Shown here one piece after another: positions 15,322 to 23,267 of a stretch of 37,519 nucleotides of DNA. The DNA comes from Ignavibacteria bacterium RIFCSPLOWO2_12_FULL_56_21 (GTDB taxonomy: Bacteria; Bacteroidota; Ignavibacteria; UBA10030): assembly GCA_001802945.1 (NCBI GenBank), contig MHAK01000077.1:1-37519 (forward strand), read 5' to 3'. The notes below the pieces were generated by a model. It was not told the origin of the DNA and ran no database searches. It saw only the letters and a program-made list of their open reading frames with translations. Within the stretch, counting starts at the first letter, position 1. The number at the start of each line of letters is the position of its first letter. Both the position numbers and the translations under genes were made by a program.

Positions 15322-15817
15322 GCGGCAGGTTGTCTATCTCTCCGGCGGCATGCAGTATGCTCCCGGCGGCGGAGCGTCATGGAGGTCGACATTCCGCGCG
15401 TGGGCCGAAGAAGCTCTGGGTCACCGCGTCATTGACCCGGTGAAAGAGTCCAACAAGCTTATGGTTCGATGGAGGAAGAAGGGAAGGGTTTTGCGCGGCT
15501 CGGATCGCGTTGGCGGCGACTGGCCCAAGTTTTTTCGAACAATTGTTGACCGAGATGTCGACTTGGTCATCAATCGATCCGATTATGTTGTGTGCCTTTG
15601 GAACTCGGGTGCGAGGCGAGGTGCTGGCACGCAGGGAGAGCTTACGGTCGCGCGCATGTCGAGAAAACCCGTGTATGTGGTCAGCAGAACGAATCGTACG
15701 AATCTGCCGGGATGGGTACAGGGGTGTCTGACTGAACATTTTTCAAACTTTGCAGATCTTCAAGACTTTCTAGTGAATCAATACAACCATTCCTCCAAAC
15801 TGGGAGCACGATCATGA
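15311..15817 (+). CDS. Nucleoside 2-deoxyribosyltransferase-like protein
   Basis: A 168-residue protein beginning at GTG 15311 with GGGAGG just upstream. It starts VVYLSGGMQYAPGGGASWRS, typical of the nucleoside 2-deoxyribosyltransferase-like fold (Rossmann-type 'YLSGPM' start), and has DVDLVINRSDYVVCLWN, the Asp-rich second motif, then GAGTQGELTVAR, where Glu110 fits the catalytic glutamate. Members remove or exchange bases on deoxynucleosides or act on other N-glycosides; several subfamilies are uncharacterised, so the substrate is unclear. It overlaps both neighbours (11 bases with glcF, four with the asparaginase gene), which indicates cotranslation. Confidence 0.75.
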   Translation: MIHRRQVVYLSGGMQYAPGGGASWRSTFRAWAEEALGHRVIDPVKESNKLMVRWRKKGRVLRGSDRVGGDWPKFFRTIVDRDVDLVINRSDYVVCLWNSGARRGAGTQGELTVARMSRKPVYVVSRTNRTNLPGWVQGCLTEHFSNFADLQDFLVNQYNHSSKLGARS

Positions 15818-16893
15818 ACGATGGAATGAACCGCAGAGATTTTCTCAAGGCAGCATCGTTGGCGGGTGTGGCGACGGGAATAGGTGCGCAATCGATCGTA
15901 GCGGAGGGTCTCCTAGTGGGTACAAAGACCGCCGCAGTCAAGCCGGTTGTTATTTCGAGCGCCAATGGCCTTGCCGCCACTGCAAAGGCCATGGAAATGA
16001 TCAAGAATGGGGCCGATGCCTTGGACGCTGTTGTGGCCGGTGTGAACATCGTTGAGGATGACCCGAACGACAATTCGGTCGGATACGGAGGGCTTCCGAA
16101 TGAGGAAGGCGTCGTTGAGCTTGATTCTTCGGTCATGCACGGTCCATCGGGCCGGGGAGGCGCGGTTGCGGCGATCCGGAATATCAAGAATCCGTCGAAA
16201 GTGGCAAAGTTGGTCATGGAACGGTCGGACCATGTCCTCATCGTGGGGGAGGGTGCGCTGAGGTTCGCAAAGTCACATGGTTTCAAGGAAGAAGATCTCT
16301 TGACCGATGAATCGCGCAAGCTTTGGCTTGAATGGAAGGAAAAGCTCAGCACAGAGGACGACTGGCTTCCACCGCATGACATCGAATCGAAGGATATCGG
16401 CGAGAATCTCAAGAAATGGCTTCGCGTTACCGGTACGATCAACTGTAATGGGTTGGACTTGAAAGGAAATGTCTCCGGCGTTACGACGACAAGCGGACTG
16501 GCCTGGAAAATTCCTGGCCGCGTCGGTGATTCACCGATCCTTGGTGCGGGTTTGTACGTGGATAATTCTGTCGGCGCCGCCGGCTCTACCGGACGAGGAG
16601 AAGCGAATCTCCTTTCCTGCAGCAGCGTGATGATCGTCGAGTATATGAGACAAGGGAAGGGCCCGGAAGAAGCGTGTCTAATGGCCTGCAAGCGGATCTC
16701 CGAGCAGACAAAAATGAAACGTCTCCTGGACGACAATAACAGGCCAAATTTCAACGTGAATTTCTATGCGATCAATGTCAAAGGAGAATTTGGCGGGGCC
16801 TCGATCTGGAGCGGAAGCAGGTACGCCGTGAACACAGGCGAGGCCCAAAGCAGAATCATGGAGTGTGCGTATCTCTACAAGCGTTCTCGGTAG
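15814..16893 (+). CDS. Tat-exported N4-(beta-N-acetylglucosaminyl)-L-asparaginase (glycosylasparaginase)
   Basis: A 359-residue Ntn-hydrolase. The N-terminus MNDGMNRRDFLKAASLAG is a twin-arginine signal (Arg7-Arg8). NGADALDAVVAGVNIVEDDP and VGYGGLPNEEGVVELDSSVM are family signatures. The predicted autocleavage site is before Thr208 in TGTINCNG, followed by SGVTTTSGLAWKIPGRVGDS and GAGLYVDNSVGAAGSTGRGE, the substrate-binding loops. Cleavage gives alpha and beta chains; the mature enzyme hydrolyses the GlcNAc-Asn bond of N-linked glycans or related beta-aspartyl amides. The classical 'HDTIG' motif is TGTIN here: the Asp before the nucleophile is Gly, as I recall for a bacterial clade. The start overlaps the preceding stop (ATGA). 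Probably periplasmic. Confidence 0.9.
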   Translation: MNDGMNRRDFLKAASLAGVATGIGAQSIVAEGLLVGTKTAAVKPVVISSANGLAATAKAMEMIKNGADALDAVVAGVNIVEDDPNDNSVGYGGLPNEEGVVELDSSVMHGPSGRGGAVAAIRNIKNPSKVAKLVMERSDHVLIVGEGALRFAKSHGFKEEDLLTDESRKLWLEWKEKLSTEDDWLPPHDIESKDIGENLKKWLRVTGTINCNGLDLKGNVSGVTTTSGLAWKIPGRVGDSPILGAGLYVDNSVGAAGSTGRGEANLLSCSSVMIVEYMRQGKGPEEACLMACKRISEQTKMKRLLDDNNRPNFNVNFYAINVKGEFGGASIWSGSRYAVNTGEAQSRIMECAYLYKRSR

Positions 16894-16898
16894 TCTGC

Positions 16899-18110
16899 AT
16901 GCCGTGGATTATACGGTCGCTGTTGTTCATCGGTGTGCCGTTGGCGGCCATGAATTGGTATGTTGGGCGCCGATGCGTTCAGGCGTTTTCGAGCCGACTC
17001 GGCGTTCCCCCAAGCAGGGTCCGGGCAGTCCTATTGCCCGTTGCAGTGTTCGCAAACCTGTTGCCCATTGCCGCGATAGTGGCATTCTCAATAGGGGGGC
17101 GTGACGCCCTCCAGGCATTCTCTGGCGAAAACCATCTGGTCGATATTCTGCTCGTCTATCCCTTTTGGACCTGGCTCGTCGTCCTGGTTCAACTCTTTCT
17201 GTGCATTGCCGTATGGGACATTGGGCGATCGCTGATCGCATTGGCCTTGCGCGGTCGGCGCGAACTGTGGAAGGTCCGTACTCACACCTTCGTCGTGTAT
17301 GCCGCGGCGATCGTGGCGGTCTATTCCGTGGTTCGGCTGGTCAGCGATTCAACGACCGTGCGTGTCGTACGCGTGGACGTACGTATCCCTCGCGAATTTT
17401 CCGGTCTTGATGGGGTGAAAATCGTTCACGTGTCCGATGTTCAAGGCGATGGCCGCACGGACGAGGTGAAGATCGCGCAATTCGTCGAGCTGTGCAATTC
17501 CCTCAAGCCGGATATTGCCCTGAACTCCGGGGACCAAGTGACGTCGGGAGAGAAATACATAGCCTCAACGGCGAGGCTTCTTGGAGAACTGAAGCCTGTT
17601 CACGGACACTTTGCCGCTGTTGGAGACCATGACATTTTTTCCAGTAAGACGAAAATGTTGACAGCGATGCGCGATAATGGGATTGTCGTCGAGGATGATA
17701 CTTCAATCCTGCTCAGCGTTCGCGATGTTCCGGTGTGGTTGTCGATGGTCACGTATACGTATCCACAAAAGCCCGACAGCGTGAAGCTGGAGAGGATCTT
17801 CAATGCGCCGGACTCGACGTTTCGGATCTTGCTGATCCATCAACCTGCCGAACGAGTGATTGACATGACCGAGAAAGCGGGCTATCACCTTGCATTGGCG
17901 GGACATACCCACGGCGGAGGGATTGCGTTTGGTCTTCCAGGAATCGGTGTGCTTTCGCCGGCGTCGTTCGAGTCGAAATATGTCAGCGGCGTATATCATG
18001 CGGGGCATATGACGGTCAATGTCACGAACGGTCTTGGATTTACGTTGGCGCCCATCCGCTTTCAGGCGCCGCTCGACGTGACGTTGCTGACCCTTCGGGC
18101 AGAGCGATGA
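16899..18110 (+). CDS. Membrane-anchored calcineurin-like metallophosphoesterase
   Basis: A 403-residue protein with about four N-terminal membrane spans (residues ~3-145) and a C-terminal metallophosphoesterase domain from about 170. The motif series is present but altered: HVSDVQGDG (Asp180; Gln182 where most have His), NSGDQV (Asp212), VGDHDIF (Asp243-His244; usual Asn is Asp), LIHQP (His314) and LAGHTHGGG (His336, His338). The general layout matches the YaeI/YkuE-type membrane phosphoesterases, some of which act on UDP-2,3-diacylglucosamine or other lipid phosphates. Changes at two metal ligands may alter metal choice or activity. ATG 16899 starts five bases after the asparaginase stop; an earlier in-frame start would overlap that gene. 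Confidence 0.88.
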   Translation: MPWIIRSLLFIGVPLAAMNWYVGRRCVQAFSSRLGVPPSRVRAVLLPVAVFANLLPIAAIVAFSIGGRDALQAFSGENHLVDILLVYPFWTWLVVLVQLFLCIAVWDIGRSLIALALRGRRELWKVRTHTFVVYAAAIVAVYSVVRLVSDSTTVRVVRVDVRIPREFSGLDGVKIVHVSDVQGDGRTDEVKIAQFVELCNSLKPDIALNSGDQVTSGEKYIASTARLLGELKPVHGHFAAVGDHDIFSSKTKMLTAMRDNGIVVEDDTSILLSVRDVPVWLSMVTYTYPQKPDSVKLERIFNAPDSTFRILLIHQPAERVIDMTEKAGYHLALAGHTHGGGIAFGLPGIGVLSPASFESKYVSGVYHAGHMTVNVTNGLGFTLAPIRFQAPLDVTLLTLRAER

Positions 18111-18132
18111 TTGACCTACTGTGCGGTGGAAC

Positions 18133-19077
18133 ATGACGCCGGCTGATTCTGCGTCAAATCCCGGCGGAATGTTCTACGCTGTTCTCGATGATCCCGTGTA
18201 TTTTATGGAAGGGTCAGACGCACTGGACCTGCTCCAAAGGATCAGCACGAATGATGTCAAGCCCGTTGTGTCTGGCATCAGTGTAGCGACGATCCTGACC
18301 AACGAAAAAGGCAGGATTGTGGACGTAGTGTATGTATGCAGCCAGTCGGAAAAGGGTCGACTGATCTTGGCTGGTCAGCGTAAGTCCGCCAACGATGTTC
18401 AGCGTTGGGTGGAGCGATTCATCATCATGGAAGACGCCAAGATCAGCATCGCATCGGGCGATTGGCTGCAGGTGCGTTGCTGGTCCCAGTCGCCCGGTTC
18501 AGAATCCTGGAAATATCCGGACATCCGTATACCGAAGAGCGTGGCCGTGGTGAACGAATCGCATTGGATGAATGAGTCTGTTCGGCTACTGATGCCGAAG
18601 GACATGTTGGGCTCTTTCGAAGAGTTGATTGCGTCAGTGGGCGGGAAGGCCGTCGAAGAACTTGCGTATGAACGTTCGCGGATACTCGCCGGAATCCCTT
18701 CGGTTGGGAGAGACATATCCGAGGAAACTCATCCGATGGAAGCGCGGCTCGTTGACATGATATCGTTTACCAAAGGTTGCTATGTCGGCCAAGAAGTGGT
18801 TGCACGTCTGGACACATACCGGAAAGTTCAGCGCGTACTTGTGCGAACGTCCGGCAAAGGCCGGGCGCCCTCGACTCCTGCGGCCTCTGTTGGAGGCGAT
18901 GGCTCAGACGCCGGGATTCTGACGAGCGCGGTGGATTGTAGCGACGGAACATGGCGTGGGTTGGCGTTTATCCGTGTCCAGTTTCTTGCGCCGTCGGCCG
19001 CGCCCGTGCAGGTTGACGGAGAGACGGTGACCATACTCGATCGAGAGCCGGAACACGGGGTATATCCTCAACAATAG
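18133..19077 (+). CDS. YgfZ/GcvT-like folate-binding protein
   Basis: A 314-residue protein of the YgfZ branch of the GcvT family. The diagnostic motif is FTKGCYVGQEVVARLDTYRK with Cys216 (K-G-C-Y-x-G-Q-E), found in YgfZ and not in true aminomethyltransferases. The N-terminal region shows GSDALDLLQRISTNDV and ATILTNEKGRIVDVVYV, typical of the folate-binding fold. YgfZ proteins help assembly or repair of certain Fe-S enzymes in a tetrahydrofolate-dependent way. Fe-S proteins in the same gene series (GlcF) and nearby (Nth) are possible clients, but this is not shown. Three starts are possible (GTG 18121, ATG 18133, ATG 18169); 18133 was chosen. The gene ends three bases before the LOG-family ATG. 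Confidence 0.85.
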   Translation: MTPADSASNPGGMFYAVLDDPVYFMEGSDALDLLQRISTNDVKPVVSGISVATILTNEKGRIVDVVYVCSQSEKGRLILAGQRKSANDVQRWVERFIIMEDAKISIASGDWLQVRCWSQSPGSESWKYPDIRIPKSVAVVNESHWMNESVRLLMPKDMLGSFEELIASVGGKAVEELAYERSRILAGIPSVGRDISEETHPMEARLVDMISFTKGCYVGQEVVARLDTYRKVQRVLVRTSGKGRAPSTPAASVGGDGSDAGILTSAVDCSDGTWRGLAFIRVQFLAPSAAPVQVDGETVTILDREPEHGVYPQQ

Positions 19078-19080
19078 ATC

Positions 19081-19935
19081 ATGAAGAAACCGCGAGTCAC
19101 CAGGGGCGACAAGGCGTACAAAGACCTGTCCTTCTTGAATAGTCCTGACGCCCGTTCACTGCGAATCCTCTCCGAATTTTTGCAGCCGTTGGCAAAATTC
19201 CGGCGCGAAGGTATTCGAGACACAATCGTCTTTTTCGGGAGTGCGAGAGTATGCTCGAGGAAGGATTCGCTTGCGGCAGTGCGCGAGGCAGAGCGGAAAG
19301 TACAAAGGCGTTCAACACCGTCTGCACGGGCAGCACTTGACTCTGCGCACCGGGCGCTTGGAATGTCCAAGTATTACGAGGATGCGGTCTCCCTGTCGAA
19401 AATGCTGACCGAGTGGTCGAGGAATCTGGCCAAGCCCAACAGGTTCGTCATGTGTTCCGGAGGAGGCCCCGGGATCATGGAAGCGGCAAATCGCGGGGCC
19501 TTGTTGGCGAAAGGGAAGTCCGTCGGGTTGAACATCAGTCTGCCCTTTGAACAGCTTCCGAATCAGTTCATTTCCCCGGAACTCAATTTTGAATTCCACT
19601 ATTTCTTCATGCGCAAATTCTGGTTCGTGTATTTGGCGAAGGCGTTCGTAATGTTCCCCGGAGGGTTTGGGACATTCGACGAACTGATGGAAGTCCTAAC
19701 GCTTTTGCAGACGTCAAAAGTGAAGAAGCCTGTCGTTGTTGTTCTGTATGGCAAAGAATACTGGGATCACGTCATCCGATTCGACGAGATGGTCCGCCGC
19801 GGTTTGATCGACAGTGAGGACCTAAAGCTGTTCTCATACGCTGACACACCTGAAGAAGCCTTTCGAGCAGTGACCGGGGCCCTGCGGAAACTGTATCCTG
19901 AAGAATCACGCCTCCTGGGCGGAAGAAGGAACTGA
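19081..19935 (+). CDS. LOG-family (TIGR00730-like) nucleoside 5'-monophosphate phosphoribohydrolase
   Basis: A 284-residue protein with the lysine-decarboxylase-like Rossmann fold. SGGGPGIMEAANRGA (from Ser126) and PGGFGTFDE (193-201) are the PGGxGTxxE family signature. TIVFFGSARV marks the first strand. LOG proteins hydrolyse cytokinin-type or ordinary nucleoside monophosphates to base and ribose 5-phosphate; 'lysine decarboxylase' annotations for this family are misleading. The protein is longer than the ~190-residue plant-like type and belongs to the longer bacterial form with an N-terminal extension and a charged insert (EAERKVQRRSTPSARAALDS). It ends the plus-strand series and precedes the tmRNA promoter. 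Confidence 0.85.
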   Translation: MKKPRVTRGDKAYKDLSFLNSPDARSLRILSEFLQPLAKFRREGIRDTIVFFGSARVCSRKDSLAAVREAERKVQRRSTPSARAALDSAHRALGMSKYYEDAVSLSKMLTEWSRNLAKPNRFVMCSGGGPGIMEAANRGALLAKGKSVGLNISLPFEQLPNQFISPELNFEFHYFFMRKFWFVYLAKAFVMFPGGFGTFDELMEVLTLLQTSKVKKPVVVVLYGKEYWDHVIRFDEMVRRGLIDSEDLKLFSYADTPEEAFRAVTGALRKLYPEESRLLGGRRN

Positions 19936-19941
19936 TCCGAT

Positions 19942-19970
19942 TTGATTCTGCGGCACGGTATGGGTACATT
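19942..19970 (+). promoter_or_regulatory. Probable sigma70-type promoter of ssrA
   Basis: TTGATT at 19942-19947 and TACATT at 19965-19970 are separated by 17 bases. The mature tmRNA would start at 19988, leaving room for a short 5' leader removed by RNase P. It lies in the 52-base gap after the LOG-family stop. Confidence 0.5.
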
Positions 19971-19987
19971 GGTTCCATGAAACCTCT

Positions 19988-20347
19988 GGGGGTGACCTGG
20001 ATTCGACGGGGAACGAGAGGTTCTGAACTGCATACCGTGGAGCCGTACCACGTTAATCCTCGGCAGCACTGCATAAGTGCCAACAACTACGCACTGGCTG
20101 CTTAATTCGTAAGTAGCCCGTCCTCCGTGGGCCCGCCTGTCGGCGCGCGGAAGGACGCCGCAAGGACAGGCTAGCAACGCATCGTGCTCCGGGATGCGGG
20201 GCGAATCCCGAAAGGGAACCACCGAAGCTGGCGCCAAGGGCATCCCGCTTGTCGGAGTTCCTCGGCGTGAGATCTAACGACAAGCTACGTATGGAGACGT
20301 TCAGAACGGCTTTTCTTCGGACCGGGGTTCGACTCCCCGCACCTCCA
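19988..20347 (+). ncRNA. ssrA: Transfer-messenger RNA (tmRNA)
   Basis: The 5' end GGGGGTG (19988-19994) followed by ACCTGGATTCGACGGGGA is the canonical tmRNA start. It pairs with CACCTCC (20340-20346) to form the 7-bp acceptor stem with one G-U pair. The T arm reads GGGGTTCGACTCCCC (20323-20337). The 3' CCA is not encoded (the sequence continues ACGA). The tag frame resumes at GCC 20079 and reads A-N-N-Y-A-L-A-A before TAA at 20103-20105: an eight-residue tag ending in the usual YALAA degron. tmRNA rescues stalled ribosomes with SmpB and marks the nascent chain for ClpXP. The mid-part should fold into pseudoknots. An intrinsic terminator follows. Confidence 0.97.
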
Positions 20348-20352
20348 CGAAC

Positions 20353-20383
20353 AAGCCTTGGCCTTTTCGCAAGGCTTTTTTTT
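20353..20383 (+). terminator. Intrinsic terminator of ssrA
   Basis: AAGCCTTG (20353-20360) pairs with CAAGGCTT (20370-20377), loop GCCTTTTCG, followed by a run of T through 20383. A strong Rho-independent terminator just after tmRNA; the response-regulator start is only 11 bases beyond the T-tract. Confidence 0.9.
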
Positions 20384-20393
20384 CTCCACGTGC

Positions 20394-21086
20394 ATGATGT
20401 CCACCATCCTGGTCGTTGACGACGAAAAGGACATCCGTGACCTCCTGAAGTACAATCTTGAAAAGGAGGGATATACCGTTCTGACAGCCTCGAACGGTAG
20501 GGCAGCACTGTCCGCGGCTGCCCGTCACCCTGACCTCTGCATCCTCGACGTCATGATGCCCGAAATGGACGGTTGGGAAGTCTGTAAAGCCTTGCGGAAG
20601 GATCCTGCTTCTGCTTCACTTCCGGTCATCTTCCTGACTGCCCGGGATGGAGAAGTGGACGAAGTTCTGGGACTCGAATTGGGGGCCGACGACTACCTCA
20701 CGAAACCCGTGCGCATACGAACGTTGGTCGCACGCGTGAAGAAGACTCTGGCGCAAGGACGGGAGAAAGGTACTACTTCGGATGTGGGCGAGAAACTGAC
20801 CATCGGCGAACTCAAGATCCATGTCGCCAACTATGTGGTCGAGGTCGGGAATAAAGAGTTGGCGTTTCCGAAAAAGGAATTCGAAGTGCTGTTGTACCTC
20901 GTCCGACATCCCGATCGGGTCATTTCACGTGAGACCCTCTTGAACGAAGTGTGGGGGAGGGATGTCTACGTTGTCGACCGAACCGTGGACGTTCATATCC
21001 GCAAAATCAGAGAAAAGCTCGATTCGCTGTCGTCGTGTATCGAGACCGTGAAAGGGGTGGGATACCGATTCAAGAAAGACCGTTGA
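20394..21086 (+). CDS. PhoB/OmpR-family response regulator
   Basis: A 230-residue two-domain regulator. The receiver has acidic VVDDEKD, phospho-acceptor Asp52 in LDVMMPEMDGWE, Thr82 in FLTARDG and Lys104 in YLTKPVR. A linker leads to a winged-helix DNA-binding domain (FPKKEFEVLLYLVRHPDRVI, then VDVHIRKIREKL, VKGVGYRF), typical of OmpR/PhoB. Two ATGs stand side by side (20394, 20397); neither has a ribosome binding site, and the ssrA terminator ends 11 bases upstream, so translation is probably from a very short leader, a leaderless mRNA, or readthrough. The A of the stop codon is the first base of the kinase ATG. Target genes are unknown; phosphate regulation is one possibility. Confidence 0.93.
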   Translation: MMSTILVVDDEKDIRDLLKYNLEKEGYTVLTASNGRAALSAAARHPDLCILDVMMPEMDGWEVCKALRKDPASASLPVIFLTARDGEVDEVLGLELGADDYLTKPVRIRTLVARVKKTLAQGREKGTTSDVGEKLTIGELKIHVANYVVEVGNKELAFPKKEFEVLLYLVRHPDRVISRETLLNEVWGRDVYVVDRTVDVHIRKIREKLDSLSSCIETVKGVGYRFKKDR

Positions 21087-22453
21087 TGCACTCCCTTCGT
21101 GCACGACTCATGTTGTTTGCCGCACTCTTCTCTTCCGCCTTTGGCGTTTCCGTTTCCCTGATTGCACTGTCCGCTCTGCACCGCGATCTAGCGGCCTCTC
21201 TTGACGCAGCTCTCCGGTCCGAATGGATATTCCTGGAGCCTATCCTTCCTGAACTCTTGGCCCGGGAATCTTCCGCTGAGGTAACAATGGAGGGCAGCAT
21301 ATCAACGATGATTGTTTTTGACGCATCCGGCTCTGTCATCCGAAGACCGTCCTCAGGTTCGTTGAGCGAAATCTCCGGTCCGAGCGGAATACCTCCACCT
21401 GAGGAATTCCTGACAAACGACCTCGTTGGACTGACATTCATCCTTTCGAAAACGGAGAGTCGGTCAGACCCTGCGGCGGTGGCCCTTCTTTGCTCCGGAA
21501 GGCTGTATGCAGACGCGTATGCAAAAGTACGTTTCCGTCTGCTGCTCCTGACATTCGGCGGCGTGGCAAGCTCAATTTTGATCGCATCACTGATGGGGGG
21601 ACGGTATTCGTCGCGATTACATCAAATACAGGAAGGGGCGCGAAGGCTGGCACATCCGGACGCTGGCCCGAGCGCCATTGAAGAAGGTCAAGATGAATTT
21701 GATGTGCTTGCTAATATTCTTGAAGACGGGCGCCGTAAGATCGCACATGACAAACTCGAAATCGAACGACTTCAACGGGTTCGGAGTCAATTCCTTGCGA
21801 ATGTATCCCACGAAGTCCGCACTCCGTTGTTCGCGCTCAAAGGATTTCTGGAGACTCTCCAAGACGGTGGGATCGACGATCCCAAGGTAAATCGCACATT
21901 TGTGGAAAGCGCATACAAGCAGGCACAACGTTTGGACGCCTTGCTAAGAGATCTGATAGAAATCTCGCGAATTGAGTCGGGTGAGATGCGTCTGTCGTTT
22001 CGTTTTTTTCAGCTCCTTCCATTCCTGCGGCAACTGGCTGAAGATTACGCGGAGGTGGCCTCGCAGCGCAAGCAGACGCTCCGTCTTCATGCTCCGGAGG
22101 GCGACGTGGAAGTACTAGGCGACAAAGAACGATTGCGACAGGCGTTGGACAATCTTGTCGACAATGCCCTCAAGTACACACCGGAGGGATCGGAGATCGT
22201 CATCGGGGCTGTAGTGAAGCAGGATCAGGTAGTGATACGAATATCCGACAACGGGCCGGGAATTGCTGCAGAACATCTCCCAAGGATCTTCGAGCGTTTC
22301 TACAGGGTGGATGTGGGAAGATCGAGGGAAGTAGGGGGTACCGGCCTAGGTTTGGCAATCGTTAAACATTTGGTCGAGGCCCATGGATCTAAGATGCAGG
22401 TAGAAAGTGTCATTGGTCGCGGAACCTCATTTTCTTTCGAGCTGCCAACATAA
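21086..22453 (+). CDS. PhoR-like sensor histidine kinase
   Basis: A 455-residue membrane kinase. First membrane span about 5-31 (RLMLFAALFSSAFGVSVSLI); a roughly 120-residue extracytoplasmic sensor without a familiar fold; second span about 155-176 (LLLLTFGGVASSILIASLMG). A HAMP-like linker and coiled coil follow. The dimerisation domain has His242 in FLANVSHEVRTPLFALKGFL, and the ATP-binding domain shows N box DNLVDNALKYTPEG, G1 ISDNGPGIA, F box IFERFYR and G2 GGTGLGLAIVKH. It is the partner of the preceding regulator: start and stop share a base (TGATG). The sensory domain differs from PhoR PAS-containing forms, so the stimulus is unknown. Confidence 0.93.
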   Translation: MHSLRARLMLFAALFSSAFGVSVSLIALSALHRDLAASLDAALRSEWIFLEPILPELLARESSAEVTMEGSISTMIVFDASGSVIRRPSSGSLSEISGPSGIPPPEEFLTNDLVGLTFILSKTESRSDPAAVALLCSGRLYADAYAKVRFRLLLLTFGGVASSILIASLMGGRYSSRLHQIQEGARRLAHPDAGPSAIEEGQDEFDVLANILEDGRRKIAHDKLEIERLQRVRSQFLANVSHEVRTPLFALKGFLETLQDGGIDDPKVNRTFVESAYKQAQRLDALLRDLIEISRIESGEMRLSFRFFQLLPFLRQLAEDYAEVASQRKQTLRLHAPEGDVEVLGDKERLRQALDNLVDNALKYTPEGSEIVIGAVVKQDQVVIRISDNGPGIAAEHLPRIFERFYRVDVGRSREVGGTGLGLAIVKHLVEAHGSKMQVESVIGRGTSFSFELPT

Positions 22454-22454
22454 C

Positions 22455-23267
22455 ATGAAGATCAAGTTCACAAAAATGTCGGGAGCCGGAAACGACTTCG
22501 TCGTCATCGACAACAGGAACGGCAGGATTCGACAAAGGAGCCGGCTTGCGCGGGAAGTGTGCGACCGATTTGAGGGAATCGGTGCGGACGGACTGCTACT
22601 ACTGGAGCATTCGGAAAGAGCTGATTTTCACATGCGCTATTATAATGCGGACGGCAGCTACGGTGGGATGTGTGGAAACGGCGGCCGTTGCATTTCCTGG
22701 TATGCAATGAGGAAGAAGATCGCGGGGAGGGTGCTTTTCTTTGAGGCACTTGACCACGTGTACACCGCCAGGAAGGTTGGCGGCGAAATGATCGCCTTGC
22801 ACATGAAGAATCCTCGAGATGCGCGGCACGAGCTAAGGATCGAAGCAAAAGGCAGGCGGTACATTGCTGAATACATCGATACAGGCGCCCCGCATGCGGT
22901 TATTCCCGTAAGAAGACGGACACTGGACGTCATGGATGTGCGAACGCCGGGGCGGGATTTGAGGTATAATAAGGCCTTCGGCGAGGCCGGAGCGAACATC
23001 AATTTCATTGAGCGCACGGGTATTAAGTCTCTTAAAATGAGGACATACGAGCGTGGCGTTGAAGATGAAACTCTGTCGTGCGGGACAGGTTCGGTGGCGA
23101 GCTCAATTGTTGCTTCAATGCTTTGGGGTATGGCTCCGCCCGTTCGTGTTCAGACACGCAGCCAAAATACGCTTACGGTAGAGTTTGATCGCGACGGAGA
23201 GGTATTTGAGAACGTTGTGCTGACGGGGCCGGCGAAGATCACATTTGAAGGTGTGATCAATGTTTAA
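22455..23267 (+). CDS. dapF: Diaminopimelate epimerase
   Basis: A 270-residue enzyme that interconverts LL- and meso-diaminopimelate for lysine and peptidoglycan synthesis. MKIKFTKMSGAGNDFVVID is the standard N-terminus. Both catalytic thiols are present: Cys73 in GMCGNGGRC and Cys209 in TLSCGTGS. Other conserved loops include YYNADGSYGGMCGNGG and NINFIE. The start ATG 22455 is one base after the kinase stop; the stop overlaps the next gene's ATG by eight bases. Length is normal for the family. Confidence 0.96.
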   Translation: MKIKFTKMSGAGNDFVVIDNRNGRIRQRSRLAREVCDRFEGIGADGLLLLEHSERADFHMRYYNADGSYGGMCGNGGRCISWYAMRKKIAGRVLFFEALDHVYTARKVGGEMIALHMKNPRDARHELRIEAKGRRYIAEYIDTGAPHAVIPVRRRTLDVMDVRTPGRDLRYNKAFGEAGANINFIERTGIKSLKMRTYERGVEDETLSCGTGSVASSIVASMLWGMAPPVRVQTRSQNTLTVEFDRDGEVFENVVLTGPAKITFEGVINV

